A DNA stretch of 29,745 nt, taken from a virus. The translations under genes and the position numbers were made by a program. This document shows positions 7,412 through 14,800 of this stretch, in pieces. The stretch is from the IMG/VR virus record IMGVR_UViG_3300032299_000851, positions 1 to 29,745 of that record, one strand, 5' to 3'. Within the stretch, counting starts at the first letter, position 1. The number at the start of each line of letters is the position of its first letter. The notes under the pieces are model-generated. The model was not told the origin of the DNA, ran no database searches, and worked only from the letters and a program-made list of their open reading frames with translations.

Positions 7412-8644
7412 ATGAGAATCGCGATCGCTTCGAACGCTCCGTGGACTCCGACCGGCTACGGTCAGCAAGTCGCCGAGCTCGCTCCGAAATTGAAGGAGGC
7501 GGGTCACGAGGTAGCAGTCCTCGCGAACTATGGCCTCGCGGGAACGTCTCTCGAATGGAACGGAATCCCCGTACTACCGCAAGGGATCGACGGCTATTCG
7601 AACGATATTACGCCCGCGCAAATTGCGAACTTTATCGGGGACGGCGTCGGCTTCGGAATGACGCTCTTCGACGTATGGGTTTATAAAGCTCCGCAATGGG
7701 ATACGCTCCCGCTCCTTTCGTGGACTCCGATCGATCACTCTCCCGTCCCCGACGAGGTGCGTCAATTCTTCACGCGCGGCGGTACGAAGTATGCAGTCGC
7801 TATGTCGAGGTTCGGAGAGAAGGAACTTCTTAACGCGGGGATCGCTCGCGATAAAGTCTTTTACGCACCGCACTCGATTAATACTTCGGTCTTCGCTCCG
7901 GGTGCGTCGACGATGCGGTCGAAGATGCAACTCCCCGAGGGTGCGCACGTCTCAATGATTAACGCAGCGAATAAGGGGACGACCCCGATCCGTAAGTCTT
8001 TCGGGGAGATGCTCCTCGCTTGGTCGAGGTTCGCGGCTCGTCACGAAGACGCATATCTTTATCTTCACACCGAAGCCCTCGGGCTCGCGAACGGCATTAA
8101 CTTCGAGCGTCTTATCGCTGCGGTTAAAGCTCCGATCGATCGAATCCGAATCGTTCCGCAGTACGAATACCGAATGGGAATCCCGAACTCTACCGTCGCG
8201 GATCTTTACCGCGCGGCGGACGTGCTCCTTTCGACGTCTCGCGGCGAAGGGTTCGGACTATGTGTACTCGAAGCGCAAGCGTGCGGAGTCCCTGCGATCG
8301 TGACGGATTGGACGGCGCAACCGGAACTCTTGGGGGCGGGTTGGAAGATCGACGGCGAGCTCGATTACGACCCGTACCAAAACTCGTTTTGGAAGATCCC
8401 GAGTACGGACGGAATCGTCGACGCACTCGAAGCCTCGTACTCGTTGAAGGGTAAGACGGACGACGCGAAGAAAGCGTCGGAGACGGCGGTTCAGTTCGCC
8501 TCGCAATACGAGACGGGACGAGTCTTCACCGAGCATTGGTCACCGATCCTCAAAACCGCGGAGGAGATCTTCCGCGAGTTCAAGCGAGGCCCGATCCCCG
8601 TCAATCGAGAAGCCCGTCGAGCTGCAATGAGGGCGAAGAAGTGA
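7412..8644 (+). CDS. glycosyltransferase, GT-B fold, GT4-like
   Basis: 410 residues; transfers a sugar from an activated nucleotide donor, probably in the host cytoplasm. It shows the N-terminal Gly-rich loop of GT-B enzymes (SNAPWTPTGYGQQVAELAPKL, in part), and the C-terminal donor site STSRGEGFGLCVLEAQACGVPAIVTD, which carries the E-x7-E arrangement of GT4 enzymes. Excellent AAGGAGG site. It is the first of three tightly overlapping sugar genes (stop/start overlaps at 8641 and 9177), placed between capsid and connector genes, which points to modification of a virion protein. DNA modification or host-surface alteration are alternatives. Confidence 0.88.
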   Translation: MRIAIASNAPWTPTGYGQQVAELAPKLKEAGHEVAVLANYGLAGTSLEWNGIPVLPQGIDGYSNDITPAQIANFIGDGVGFGMTLFDVWVYKAPQWDTLPLLSWTPIDHSPVPDEVRQFFTRGGTKYAVAMSRFGEKELLNAGIARDKVFYAPHSINTSVFAPGASTMRSKMQLPEGAHVSMINAANKGTTPIRKSFGEMLLAWSRFAARHEDAYLYLHTEALGLANGINFERLIAAVKAPIDRIRIVPQYEYRMGIPNSTVADLYRAADVLLSTSRGEGFGLCVLEAQACGVPAIVTDWTAQPELLGAGWKIDGELDYDPYQNSFWKIPSTDGIVDALEASYSLKGKTDDAKKASETAVQFASQYETGRVFTEHWSPILKTAEEIFREFKRGPIPVNREARRAAMRAKK

Positions 8645-9180
8645 AAGACGTTACGGTCATTACCGCAAGCCTCCCGGGTCGAGAGGCGCAGCGAGCCGAG
8701 GCGATCGCCTCCGTCGCCGCGCAGACAATCCTTCCCGCGGATCACCTCGTCGGGATTGACTATCGACGGGAGGGCGGGCATAGGGTACGGAATATCCTCG
8801 CCTCCGCCGTCGAGACGACGTGGACGCATATCCTCGACGACGACGATCTTCTCCTCCCCGAGCATATCGAGACGCTCCTCGATCACGCCGAGGAAGCCGA
8901 TATCGTCTATACCTACGCCCAAGTAATCGGCGATCCGAACTTTGATCTTTATAACCGACCGTTCGATCCCGCACTCCTTCGGCAATCGTCGATCGTCTCG
9001 CACGTCGCGATGATTCGAACCGAACTCCTTCTCGATCTCGGAGGTTGGCGCGCGGAGAAGGGGTACGATTGGAAGCTATGGGTACGAGCCCTCGACGCCG
9101 GGGCGAAGTTCGTCGCAGTTCCCGAGAAGACGTGGATCTACCGTCTCTCCCCGGATTGGATTCACGAGTCCCGACCGTGA
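8641..9180 (+). CDS. small glycosyltransferase, GT-A fold, GT2-like
   Basis: 179 residues starting at GTG 8641, overlapping the preceding stop. The opening VTVITASLPGREAQRAEAIASV is that of GT2 nucleotide-diphospho-sugar transferases, and HILDDDDLLLPEH supplies the DXD motif binding metal and the sugar nucleotide. GGWRAEKGYDWKLWVRA resembles the acceptor-side ED-type motif with a DW. It is shorter than full-length GT2 enzymes but contains the core. Cotranslated with the genes on both sides. Confidence 0.85.
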   Translation: MKDVTVITASLPGREAQRAEAIASVAAQTILPADHLVGIDYRREGGHRVRNILASAVETTWTHILDDDDLLLPEHIETLLDHAEEADIVYTYAQVIGDPNFDLYNRPFDPALLRQSSIVSHVAMIRTELLLDLGGWRAEKGYDWKLWVRALDAGAKFVAVPEKTWIYRLSPDWIHESRP

Positions 9181-9875
9181 AGCGGAACGCAGTCATTCTC
9201 GCGGCGGGTAAGTCGACGCGGCTCGGCGGCTCGAATAAGCTTCTCGTCGAGGCGGGCGGGCTTCCCGTTCACGCGTGGCACGAGCGGCTTCTCGACGGTA
9301 TCCCGACCGCAGTCGTTACTCGCACCGAGGAGGCGGCGGAAGTCGCCCTCGCTCTTCCGTGGGTAGCGCGGGTAATCGGTCACTCCAAGTACGACGGCCC
9401 GGTCGGTGCTCTCGCTGCGTACCTCGAAGCCTATACCGACGAGGGCGAACTCCTCGTCCTCTTCGCCGATACCCTTATCGCTCCCCAACCGCAAATCCCT
9501 TCGGGAGATTGGGTCGGCGTCGCCTACGCACCCGCTCGCCGTTGGGACTTCCCGACCCCGGAGGGTTGGTACTCGCGGGGCGTCCCGCTCGTCGAGGTAT
9601 GCGTCGGGGTGTATTCCTTCTCGTGCATAGGGGACGTAAAGAAAGCGATCGTACAAGCCCGCGCGGAAGCTGCGCAAGCGGGAGAAGTCGACGTCGCAAT
9701 GACTCGCCTCCTTAATGCGTATATGCGGGATCACCGTCTCGACCCGCTCCACGTTTACTCGTGGCACGACGCAGGGGATTGGGACGCAATCGACCGCGTT
9801 CCCGACTATCGATCCGCTACAATCGACGCGCGCGTCCCTCGCGTGGGAGGGAACCTTCGGATCGCTTACGAGTAG
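9177..9875 (+). CDS. sugar nucleotidylyltransferase-like (MobA/NTP transferase)
   Basis: 232 residues from GTG 9177. The opening VILAAGKSTRLGGSNKLL is the nucleotide-binding signature of the NTP-transferase family, and LFADTLI supplies the metal-binding aspartate in the expected place. The end DAGDWDAIDRVPDYR resembles the sugar-nucleotidyltransferase closing motif. It probably charges a sugar phosphate (or related small molecule) to make the donor used by the two glycosyltransferases just upstream. Substrate cannot be told from sequence. Confidence 0.8.
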   Translation: MKRNAVILAAGKSTRLGGSNKLLVEAGGLPVHAWHERLLDGIPTAVVTRTEEAAEVALALPWVARVIGHSKYDGPVGALAAYLEAYTDEGELLVLFADTLIAPQPQIPSGDWVGVAYAPARRWDFPTPEGWYSRGVPLVEVCVGVYSFSCIGDVKKAIVQARAEAAQAGEVDVAMTRLLNAYMRDHRLDPLHVYSWHDAGDWDAIDRVPDYRSATIDARVPRVGGNLRIAYE

Positions 9876-9912
9876 TAAGGTTCGCGGGTCAACTTAAGAC
9901 GAAGGAGTCGAT

Positions 9913-10263
9913 ATGGCGAATACTTACACTCTCACCGTTAATCAAGGAGAGACGCTTTCTCTCGTCGCGACGTGGAAGGATTCCACGGGGACGCCCGTCA
10001 ACCTCAACGGATATACGGCGGCGGCGACGCTACGAGAAACGTACTCGTCTTCGGGAACGGTGCTCTATCTCGCGACGACAAATTCGGGGATCGCTCTTGG
10101 CGGAACTGCGGGAACGATCACGCTTACCGCTGCGGCGACTGCTACCCGAGCTCTTACCGCTCCGCAGTCCGGCGTTTATGATCTCGAACTTACTTCGGGC
10201 GGAGGCGTTGTGACTCGTCTTCTCGAAGGGCAATTTAACGTTACGCCGGAAGTCACCCGCTAA
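9913..10263 (+). CDS. Ig-like beta-sandwich virion protein
   Basis: 116 residues with a good GAAGGAG ribosome site. The pattern YTLTVNQGETLSLVATWKD, then VNLNGYTAAATLRE, then GVYDLELTSGGG resembles the N-terminal domain of phage baseplate/fibre adaptor proteins (BppU_N-like), an immunoglobulin-like sandwich. Its stop overlaps the start of the collagen-like fibre, so it may anchor that fibre to the virion. Head decoration is the other possibility, given the location between capsid and connector genes. Confidence 0.7.
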   Translation: MANTYTLTVNQGETLSLVATWKDSTGTPVNLNGYTAAATLRETYSSSGTVLYLATTNSGIALGGTAGTITLTAAATATRALTAPQSGVYDLELTSGGGVVTRLLEGQFNVTPEVTR

Positions 10264-11465
10264 TGAGTCTCACCGTTACGAAGATTCTTTATACCGTCGA
10301 TATCGTCGATGGTAGCGGGGATACGGTAACGGTCTCTCCGATCACGCAGTCCGTCGACGTGGCTTCACCCGGGCCGCAGGGCGCAACCGGGGCGCAGGGT
10401 AGCGCGGGGCCGCAGGGTAGCGCGGGAGCGCAGGGTTCAGCCGCGACGATTGCCGCGGGCTCGGTTACAACACTCCCCGCAGGTTCAGCGGCGACGGTTA
10501 CGAATACGGGGACTTCGGGAGCTGCGGTATTCGCATTCGGAATCCCGCAGGGTCTCGCAGGATCGAACGGCTCCGCGGCGACGATCTCCGTCGGAACGGT
10601 TACGACGCTCGCCGCAGGATCACCCGCTACGGTTACAAATACCGGAACCTCGTCGGCGGCGGTCTTCTCGTTCGGTATCCCCGCGGGTAGTGCGGGGGCG
10701 CAGGGTAGCGCGGGAACTTCGGGCGTCGTCACCGTCAACGATCCGCTTACCAATTCGGGAACGTCGGGCTCCGCGAATATCTCGATCGGAACCGCTGCGA
10801 CGGGCGGAGTCTATGGAGTGACGACCCTCACGGACTCCACGAGCTCGACCTCGACGACAACGGCCGCAACTCCCGCGAGTGTGAAGTCGTCGTATGATCT
10901 CGCGGCGGCGGCAGTCGCGGCGGATAACTTCCATCTCGCGCAAGGGTTCACGGCGACGACGATCGAGACGTTCGCCCGCAACGCTAACCTCCCGAATACT
11001 ATTAGTTGGACTTCCACGGGACGCGTTTACTTCGCAATCTTTACGCCCGTAAAGAACCTCACAATCGGAACCGCGTCTTTTTATTGTACGGCTACCCCGA
11101 CGACGACGACGACCGCGCGAATGGGACTCTATACGTGGAGCAACGCGACGGGAACCGCGACGCTCGTCGCGCGAACCGCGAACGATCCGACCCTCTTTGG
11201 AACGGCGGCAGTCTTACAATCTCGCGCGTTCGATACTGCGGGCGATTATCCCGCAACCTATACGCTCACGGCGGGGAGCACGTATGCGTTTGGAATGATC
11301 TTCGTCGGAACGGGTTTTCCGACGGTTGGCGCGCTCACGATTACGAACACGGCCCTCGCGGGACTCACCCCGCGAACGGCGGGACAACGAATCTCACAAT
11401 CCGATCTCGTGACGATCGGATCGTTGACGGATACGGCTCTTCGTATTTGGGGGAGGTTTTCGTGA
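10263..11465 (+). CDS. collagen-like fibre protein
   Basis: 400 residues. Residues 37-59 are Gly-X-Y repeats (GPQGATGAQGSAGPQGSAG), a trimeric collagen-like stalk. Two 38-residue tandem repeats follow (about 60-97 and 105-142, each ending FGIPxG), then a second short collagen-like segment, then a helical or linker part, and a C-terminal beta domain of about 160 residues rich in Thr (VYFAIFTPVKNLTIG to the final WGRFS) that looks like a trimeric sandwich head. Its place beside glycosyltransferases and upstream of the connector suggests a head fibre rather than a tail fibre, but this is inferred. Start overlaps the preceding stop (TAATG). Confidence 0.8.
   Translation: MSLTVTKILYTVDIVDGSGDTVTVSPITQSVDVASPGPQGATGAQGSAGPQGSAGAQGSAATIAAGSVTTLPAGSAATVTNTGTSGAAVFAFGIPQGLAGSNGSAATISVGTVTTLAAGSPATVTNTGTSSAAVFSFGIPAGSAGAQGSAGTSGVVTVNDPLTNSGTSGSANISIGTAATGGVYGVTTLTDSTSSTSTTTAATPASVKSSYDLAAAAVAADNFHLAQGFTATTIETFARNANLPNTISWTSTGRVYFAIFTPVKNLTIGTASFYCTATPTTTTTARMGLYTWSNATGTATLVARTANDPTLFGTAAVLQSRAFDTAGDYPATYTLTAGSTYAFGMIFVGTGFPTVGALTITNTALAGLTPRTAGQRISQSDLVTIGSLTDTALRIWGRFS
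10371..10439 (+). repeat. collagen-like Gly-X-Y coding repeat
   Basis: Twenty-three codons in Gly-X-Y register with recurring nucleotide units such as GGGCCGCAGGGTAGCGCG and GGAGCGCAGGG. The repeated DNA can recombine and change stalk length. A shorter copy of the same unit recurs near 10687-10715. Confidence 0.85.
10440..10688 (+). repeat. two 38-codon repeats in fibre gene
   Basis: Units 10440-10553 and 10575-10688 are equal in length (114 bases) and encode closely similar proteins (AATI, VTTL.AGS.ATVTNTGTS.AAVF and FGIP.G shared). They are joined by a 7-residue spacer LAGSNGS. Similar beta-repeat modules flank collagen-like stalks in other phage fibres. Confidence 0.8.
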
Positions 11466-11617
11466 CCGACGAACTCGCACCCGTTCCCGTTGAATACTCT
11501 CCGTGGGTGCTCGATCCTGCGTCGGGTATGCTCGTCTCGATCGTCCGTCGAACGGATACCGGAGAGATTATCGGTCGGGCGGAACGCTCGCCGAATAACG
11601 AAGAGGAGTCGGAATAA
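11462..11617 (+). CDS. small acidic protein of unknown function
   Basis: 51 residues from GTG 11462, overlapping the stop of the fibre gene. Its own stop overlaps the ATG of the connector gene. The N-terminal half has ELAPVPVEYSPWVLDPASG, and the tail is acidic and polar (RSPNNEEESE). No family recognised. Overlaps on both sides and good codon usage support translation; a small fibre-associated protein or chaperone is conceivable. Confidence 0.6.
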   Translation: MTDELAPVPVEYSPWVLDPASGMLVSIVRRTDTGEIIGRAERSPNNEEESE

Positions 11618-12222
11618 TGGCAATCGTGAACGGATACGTTTCGAGGGACGACGTCAAGAATGCACTCGGCCTCGGCGTAGCTGCAATGAATCCCGAGGAT
11701 CTCGAAATCGATCAGGTTATTAACTCCGTTTCGCGCGCGATCGACGACGCGTGCGGACGCTTCTTTTATTCGACCGCGGGAACGGTGCTCTATACGGCGG
11801 AGGATTTCCTCTATCTCCCGATCGATGACTTCTCGGCAATTACCGAGATTAAGATCGACGAGATGAACGCAGGGACGGCGAATGTCACCCTCTCGGCGAC
11901 GACCGATTACCGCGGCGAAGCGGTTACGGCGATCCCCGGATTCCCCTATACCGCGGTTCGTATTACGAGCTTCGGGACGAAGACGTTTCCCGTCGGCGTA
12001 ACCGAAGGAATTTCCGTACGAGGCACGAGAGGCTTCGCGGCAATCCCTCAACCGATTATTGCCGCAACGCTGCTACAATGTGTACGCACGCACGCGAGGC
12101 GGAATTCGCCGTACGGCGTGGCGGGCTCGCCCGATGGGTCAATTATCCGACTCCTCTCCCGCCTCGACCCCGACGTCGAGCTAATGATCCGACCGTACCG
12201 TCGCGTTAAGGAAGCGGTTTAA
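11617..12222 (+). CDS. head-tail connector protein (gp6-like)
   Basis: 201 residues. The N-terminal helical part (YVSRDDVKNALGL, then DLEIDQVINSVSRAIDDACGRFF) is typical of HK97 gp6/SPP1 gp15-type adaptors that bind beneath the portal. A beta region follows (TEIKIDE, then GISVRGTRGFAAIP), and the C-terminal helices LLQCVRTHARRNSPYG complete the pattern. Position before the tail terminator and tube genes agrees. Confidence 0.82.
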   Translation: MAIVNGYVSRDDVKNALGLGVAAMNPEDLEIDQVINSVSRAIDDACGRFFYSTAGTVLYTAEDFLYLPIDDFSAITEIKIDEMNAGTANVTLSATTDYRGEAVTAIPGFPYTAVRITSFGTKTFPVGVTEGISVRGTRGFAAIPQPIIAATLLQCVRTHARRNSPYGVAGSPDGSIIRLLSRLDPDVELMIRPYRRVKEAV

Positions 12223-12659
12223 TGGACGACGTAACCGTCCTCGAAGCCCTCGCGGATCACGTCCGAGGAAAGACTCCTCCGCAGGGACGGGTCGTAAAGA
12301 AAGTCTTCGCCTACCCGGTCGAGTCAATCTCCGGGGCTCTCCCTGCGGTCGTGCTCTACTCGGGAGCGGACTCGGTCGAATACGGCGCGTCGAACCGTCG
12401 GACGACCCTTACCGTGAAGCTCGCCCTCTACCTCCCGCTCGTTGAATACGCGGCGCAATACAAGATCCTTAATACGTGGCGCGCGTGGGTGCGGGATCTC
12501 CTTATCGACGGGGTTACCCTAAACTCGACGGACGGAGTATCGCAAGCGTCGGTCACGTCGACGGATATAAACTCGACGGAATACGCAGAGGCTCCGGTAA
12601 TCGAAGTCAGTTGTAATATTGAAATCGTCGGGGTCGAAGCGATCTCGACGAGTGCATAA
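12222..12659 (+). CDS. tail terminator-like protein
   Basis: 145 residues, start overlapping the connector stop. Mixed alpha/beta protein: an N-terminal helix (VLEALADHVRG), strands around VFAYPVESISGALPAVVLYSG, helices near YKILNTWRAWVRDLL and terminal strands VIEVSCNIEIVGVEAI. Size, fold pattern and position directly before the tail tube gene match tail terminator or completion proteins, but no diagnostic motif is present. Confidence 0.65.
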   Translation: MDDVTVLEALADHVRGKTPPQGRVVKKVFAYPVESISGALPAVVLYSGADSVEYGASNRRTTLTVKLALYLPLVEYAAQYKILNTWRAWVRDLLIDGVTLNSTDGVSQASVTSTDINSTEYAEAPVIEVSCNIEIVGVEAISTSA

Positions 12660-12673
12660 AGTAAGGAGTAAAA

Positions 12674-13696
12674 ATGCCGGTCGCGAATTCGGGAAATATT
12701 CTCTTCTCGTCCCTTATCGGTAGGGCCGAGGGTACGGCGGGTACGTCTCCTTCCTTCGGGACGGCGGGGCGAAAGTTCCTCGTCGAGCCGACCGGCGTAA
12801 TTACAATCGGTAAGACGTGGGAGCTCGGAGCCGAGCGTTCCGTCTCGCTGCGTAACCCAATCGTCGCGACGACCGCGACGCTCGTATCGAACGAGCCCGA
12901 GCTCTCGGTCTCCGTTCCTGCGATCTCCGTCGGCGAGCTTCCGATTTGGCTTTCGATGATGGGCTCCGCTACCGTCGCGGGAACCGCGGCTCCGTATACG
13001 TGGGACTTTAATCCGACGATGGGAACCGGTTCGAATAACCCGAAGTCTTTCTCGTTTATTAGCGCGGACGCCGTCGGCGGAACCGCTGCGGGCGGGAACG
13101 CGTACCTCTTGAATTACTGCCTTCCAACCGAGATCACCATCTCAGCCGATCGTTCTTCGTTGACTGCACTCTCCGCGAATCTCTTTGCGCAAGACGTCGC
13201 AGCTACGACCGCAGTCCCCGCAGCGTCGACCGTCGTCCCGACGTCTTCGTTTATGTCGGGTCGGCTATGGAACGTCGCCGTCGGAACCGCTCTCGGAACC
13301 GCGTCAACGTTTACCGCATATAACTACGCGCTCGATTTCAACCTCACGATTAATACGGGGATTACCCGGCAAGCCTACCTCGCAGGAACTTCGACGATGG
13401 TTACGCACGCGGAAGCGGGCGCATTCGGCGGGGAGATTACGCTTACCGTTCAATCGAATAAAGCCGCTAACGATGAATGGGTTCTCGGCGCGCAGAAGTT
13501 CGTTAAGTTGTCTTGGACGGACGGTACGTATTCGGTCGCGATCTACGCGTCGATCATTGTCTCCGACCTCCAACCGATCGCAGGAAACGAGGACGGGCTT
13601 ACGACGCTAACGCTCACGGGAACGCTTGCGTATGATCCGGTCTCCGCGGGGACGATTCGGATTGTCGTCGGTTCGGATACGGCCGTCCTTCCGTAA
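12674..13696 (+). CDS. major tail tube protein
   Basis: 340 residues with TAAGGAG ribosome site. Beta-rich, starting NSGNILFSSLIGRAEGTAG, with repeated GTA/TS segments, IDFNL-type strands and a C-terminal part (DEWVLGAQKFVKLSWTDG, then YSVAIYASIIVSDLQPI, then LTLTGTLAYDP) typical of long tail tube proteins in siphophages. It is followed directly by the frameshifted chaperone pair, the canonical neighbourhood. Length above 300 suggests an extra surface domain. Confidence 0.85.
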   Translation: MPVANSGNILFSSLIGRAEGTAGTSPSFGTAGRKFLVEPTGVITIGKTWELGAERSVSLRNPIVATTATLVSNEPELSVSVPAISVGELPIWLSMMGSATVAGTAAPYTWDFNPTMGTGSNNPKSFSFISADAVGGTAAGGNAYLLNYCLPTEITISADRSSLTALSANLFAQDVAATTAVPAASTVVPTSSFMSGRLWNVAVGTALGTASTFTAYNYALDFNLTINTGITRQAYLAGTSTMVTHAEAGAFGGEITLTVQSNKAANDEWVLGAQKFVKLSWTDGTYSVAIYASIIVSDLQPIAGNEDGLTTLTLTGTLAYDPVSAGTIRIVVGSDTAVLP

Positions 13697-13729
13697 TCTC
13701 GGAAGCGGGTCAATAGCAGGGGAGGCACT

Positions 13730-14023
13730 ATGCCGGGAGAAGTTCGTTCCGATCGTAAACTTCGCGTAGAACTATCGGCTCCGTTCGATGGTTGGTTCGC
13801 GGAGATGAAGCTCCACGTCCCGTTTAAAATGGCTCTTCTCCTTGAATCGGAGAAGCCCGAGGATCGCGTAAACGCGATCCGTTCGCTTATCGTCGCGCAC
13901 AACTTCCGCGAAGAAGTCGGGTACGACGAGATCCTCGACGACCCGACGGACGCACCGGACGACGCGATCGATCAGCTACTAACGAAATGGGCAGCGGTTA
14001 AGGGAGCCCTCCCTTCCGCATAA
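13730..14023 (+). CDS. tail assembly chaperone, short form
   Basis: 97 residues with a GGGGAGG ribosome site. An N-terminal beta segment (RKLRVELSAPFDGWFAEMKLHVPF) precedes helices including DRVNAIRSLIVAHNFRE and an acidic loop DDPTDAPDDAIDQLL. It is the gpG-equivalent that coats the tape measure during tail assembly. A -1 frameshift near its end extends it. Confidence 0.8.
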   Translation: MPGEVRSDRKLRVELSAPFDGWFAEMKLHVPFKMALLLESEKPEDRVNAIRSLIVAHNFREEVGYDEILDDPTDAPDDAIDQLLTKWAAVKGALPSA

Positions 14024-14220
14024 GGCGAGCGGCGCAACGGATCGCCCTCGGCGATTCAAGAGTCAGCTCGCCTCCAATCGTTACCGCAGTAATCCTCGCG
14101 AAAGAGTTCGGCGTCTTACCGTCGGCTATTCTCGAATCGGACTTCGGGGACGTCGTACAATGGGCGGCGATTCTCTCGGACTTGAATACTACGAAGGGCG
14201 GTAACCGTGGCACGAGGTAG
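13730..14220 (+). CDS. tail assembly chaperone, frameshifted long form
   Basis: After the short form stops at 14021-14023, the -1 frame stays open to TAG 14218-14220. It encodes a clearly protein-like extension (RIRRAAQRIALGDS, then VILAKEFGVLPSAILESDF, then VVQWAAILSDLN) that resembles gpT parts of gpG-gpT pairs. The -1 frame has a stop at 13999-14001, so slippage must happen between about 14002 and 14020. No classic X-XXY-YYZ heptamer is there; G-GGA-GCC and C-CCT-TCC are the nearest candidates. Expected product about 160 residues. Overlaps the next gene by 14 bases. Confidence 0.75.
14003..14020 (+). promoter_or_regulatory. programmed -1 frameshift window
   Basis: The window is bounded upstream by a -1 frame stop at 13999-14001 and downstream by the zero-frame stop at 14021. 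It contains runs GGGA, CCC and CCCTTCC on which Gly or Pro tRNA could slip, but not a textbook heptamer. Confidence 0.5.
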
Positions 14221-14791
14221 CGTCGCGCAATCGAGGGTCGATCTCGTCCTCGATAAGAAGTCGATCGAGTCTATGTCGAGTCTTGCGATCGCGTTTGCTG
14301 CGGGCTTCGACGAGAAGAAGATCGATAAAGCCCTTCAAGCCGCGTCGAACGCGGCCGCTAAGTCGATGATTAAACCCGTTCGAGCTGCGGCTCCTCGACG
14401 TTCGGGTCGCCTCGCGCGAGCGGTGCGATCTAATAAAGTTCAGCGAGACAAGCCCGGAGCCTACGTCGGCATTCGTCCGGGCAAGAGTCGCAATGACCCG
14501 AGCGGGGCGTATTACCGATGGATCGTCACGAGCGGAGTCTCTCGCGTCCCGTACGTAATCGCACCGAACCGACGATCGTCGGCGGGCGGTCTCTCCCTCC
14601 CGAATGCCGTCAACGGGTCGAGCGTGCGCGGGTCGGTCACGAGGACGGCGAGAATCCCGGGTCGACCGTTCGTCTCGGAAGCGGTCTCGCGAAATATCGG
14701 AACGGCGAAAACCGTTTTCGAGGATACCCTTCGCGGTATTATCGAACGCGGTATCCCTGCTAAGGGTGCAATAAAGATTCCGAAGAAGTAA
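14207..14791 (+). CDS. HK97 gp10-like minor protein
   Basis: 194 residues from GTG 14207. It shows the family pattern of an N-terminal helix followed by AAKSMIKPVRAAAPRRSGRLARAV (given in part), then YVGIRPG, YYRWIVTSG and RIPGRPFVSEAV, which is the conserved GRPF near the C-terminus. Such proteins usually sit between connector and tail tube genes; here it lies between the chaperones and the tape measure, which is unusual. It overlaps the frameshifted chaperone. Confidence 0.75.
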   Translation: MARGSVAQSRVDLVLDKKSIESMSSLAIAFAAGFDEKKIDKALQAASNAAAKSMIKPVRAAAPRRSGRLARAVRSNKVQRDKPGAYVGIRPGKSRNDPSGAYYRWIVTSGVSRVPYVIAPNRRSSAGGLSLPNAVNGSSVRGSVTRTARIPGRPFVSEAVSRNIGTAKTVFEDTLRGIIERGIPAKGAIKIPKK

Positions 14792-14800
14792 GGGGAAACT

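Noticed and set aside
10371-10715. Diversity-generating retroelement acting on the fibre repeats
   Set aside because: No reverse transcriptase or matching template repeat is present; the repeats are ordinary collagen-like and beta units.
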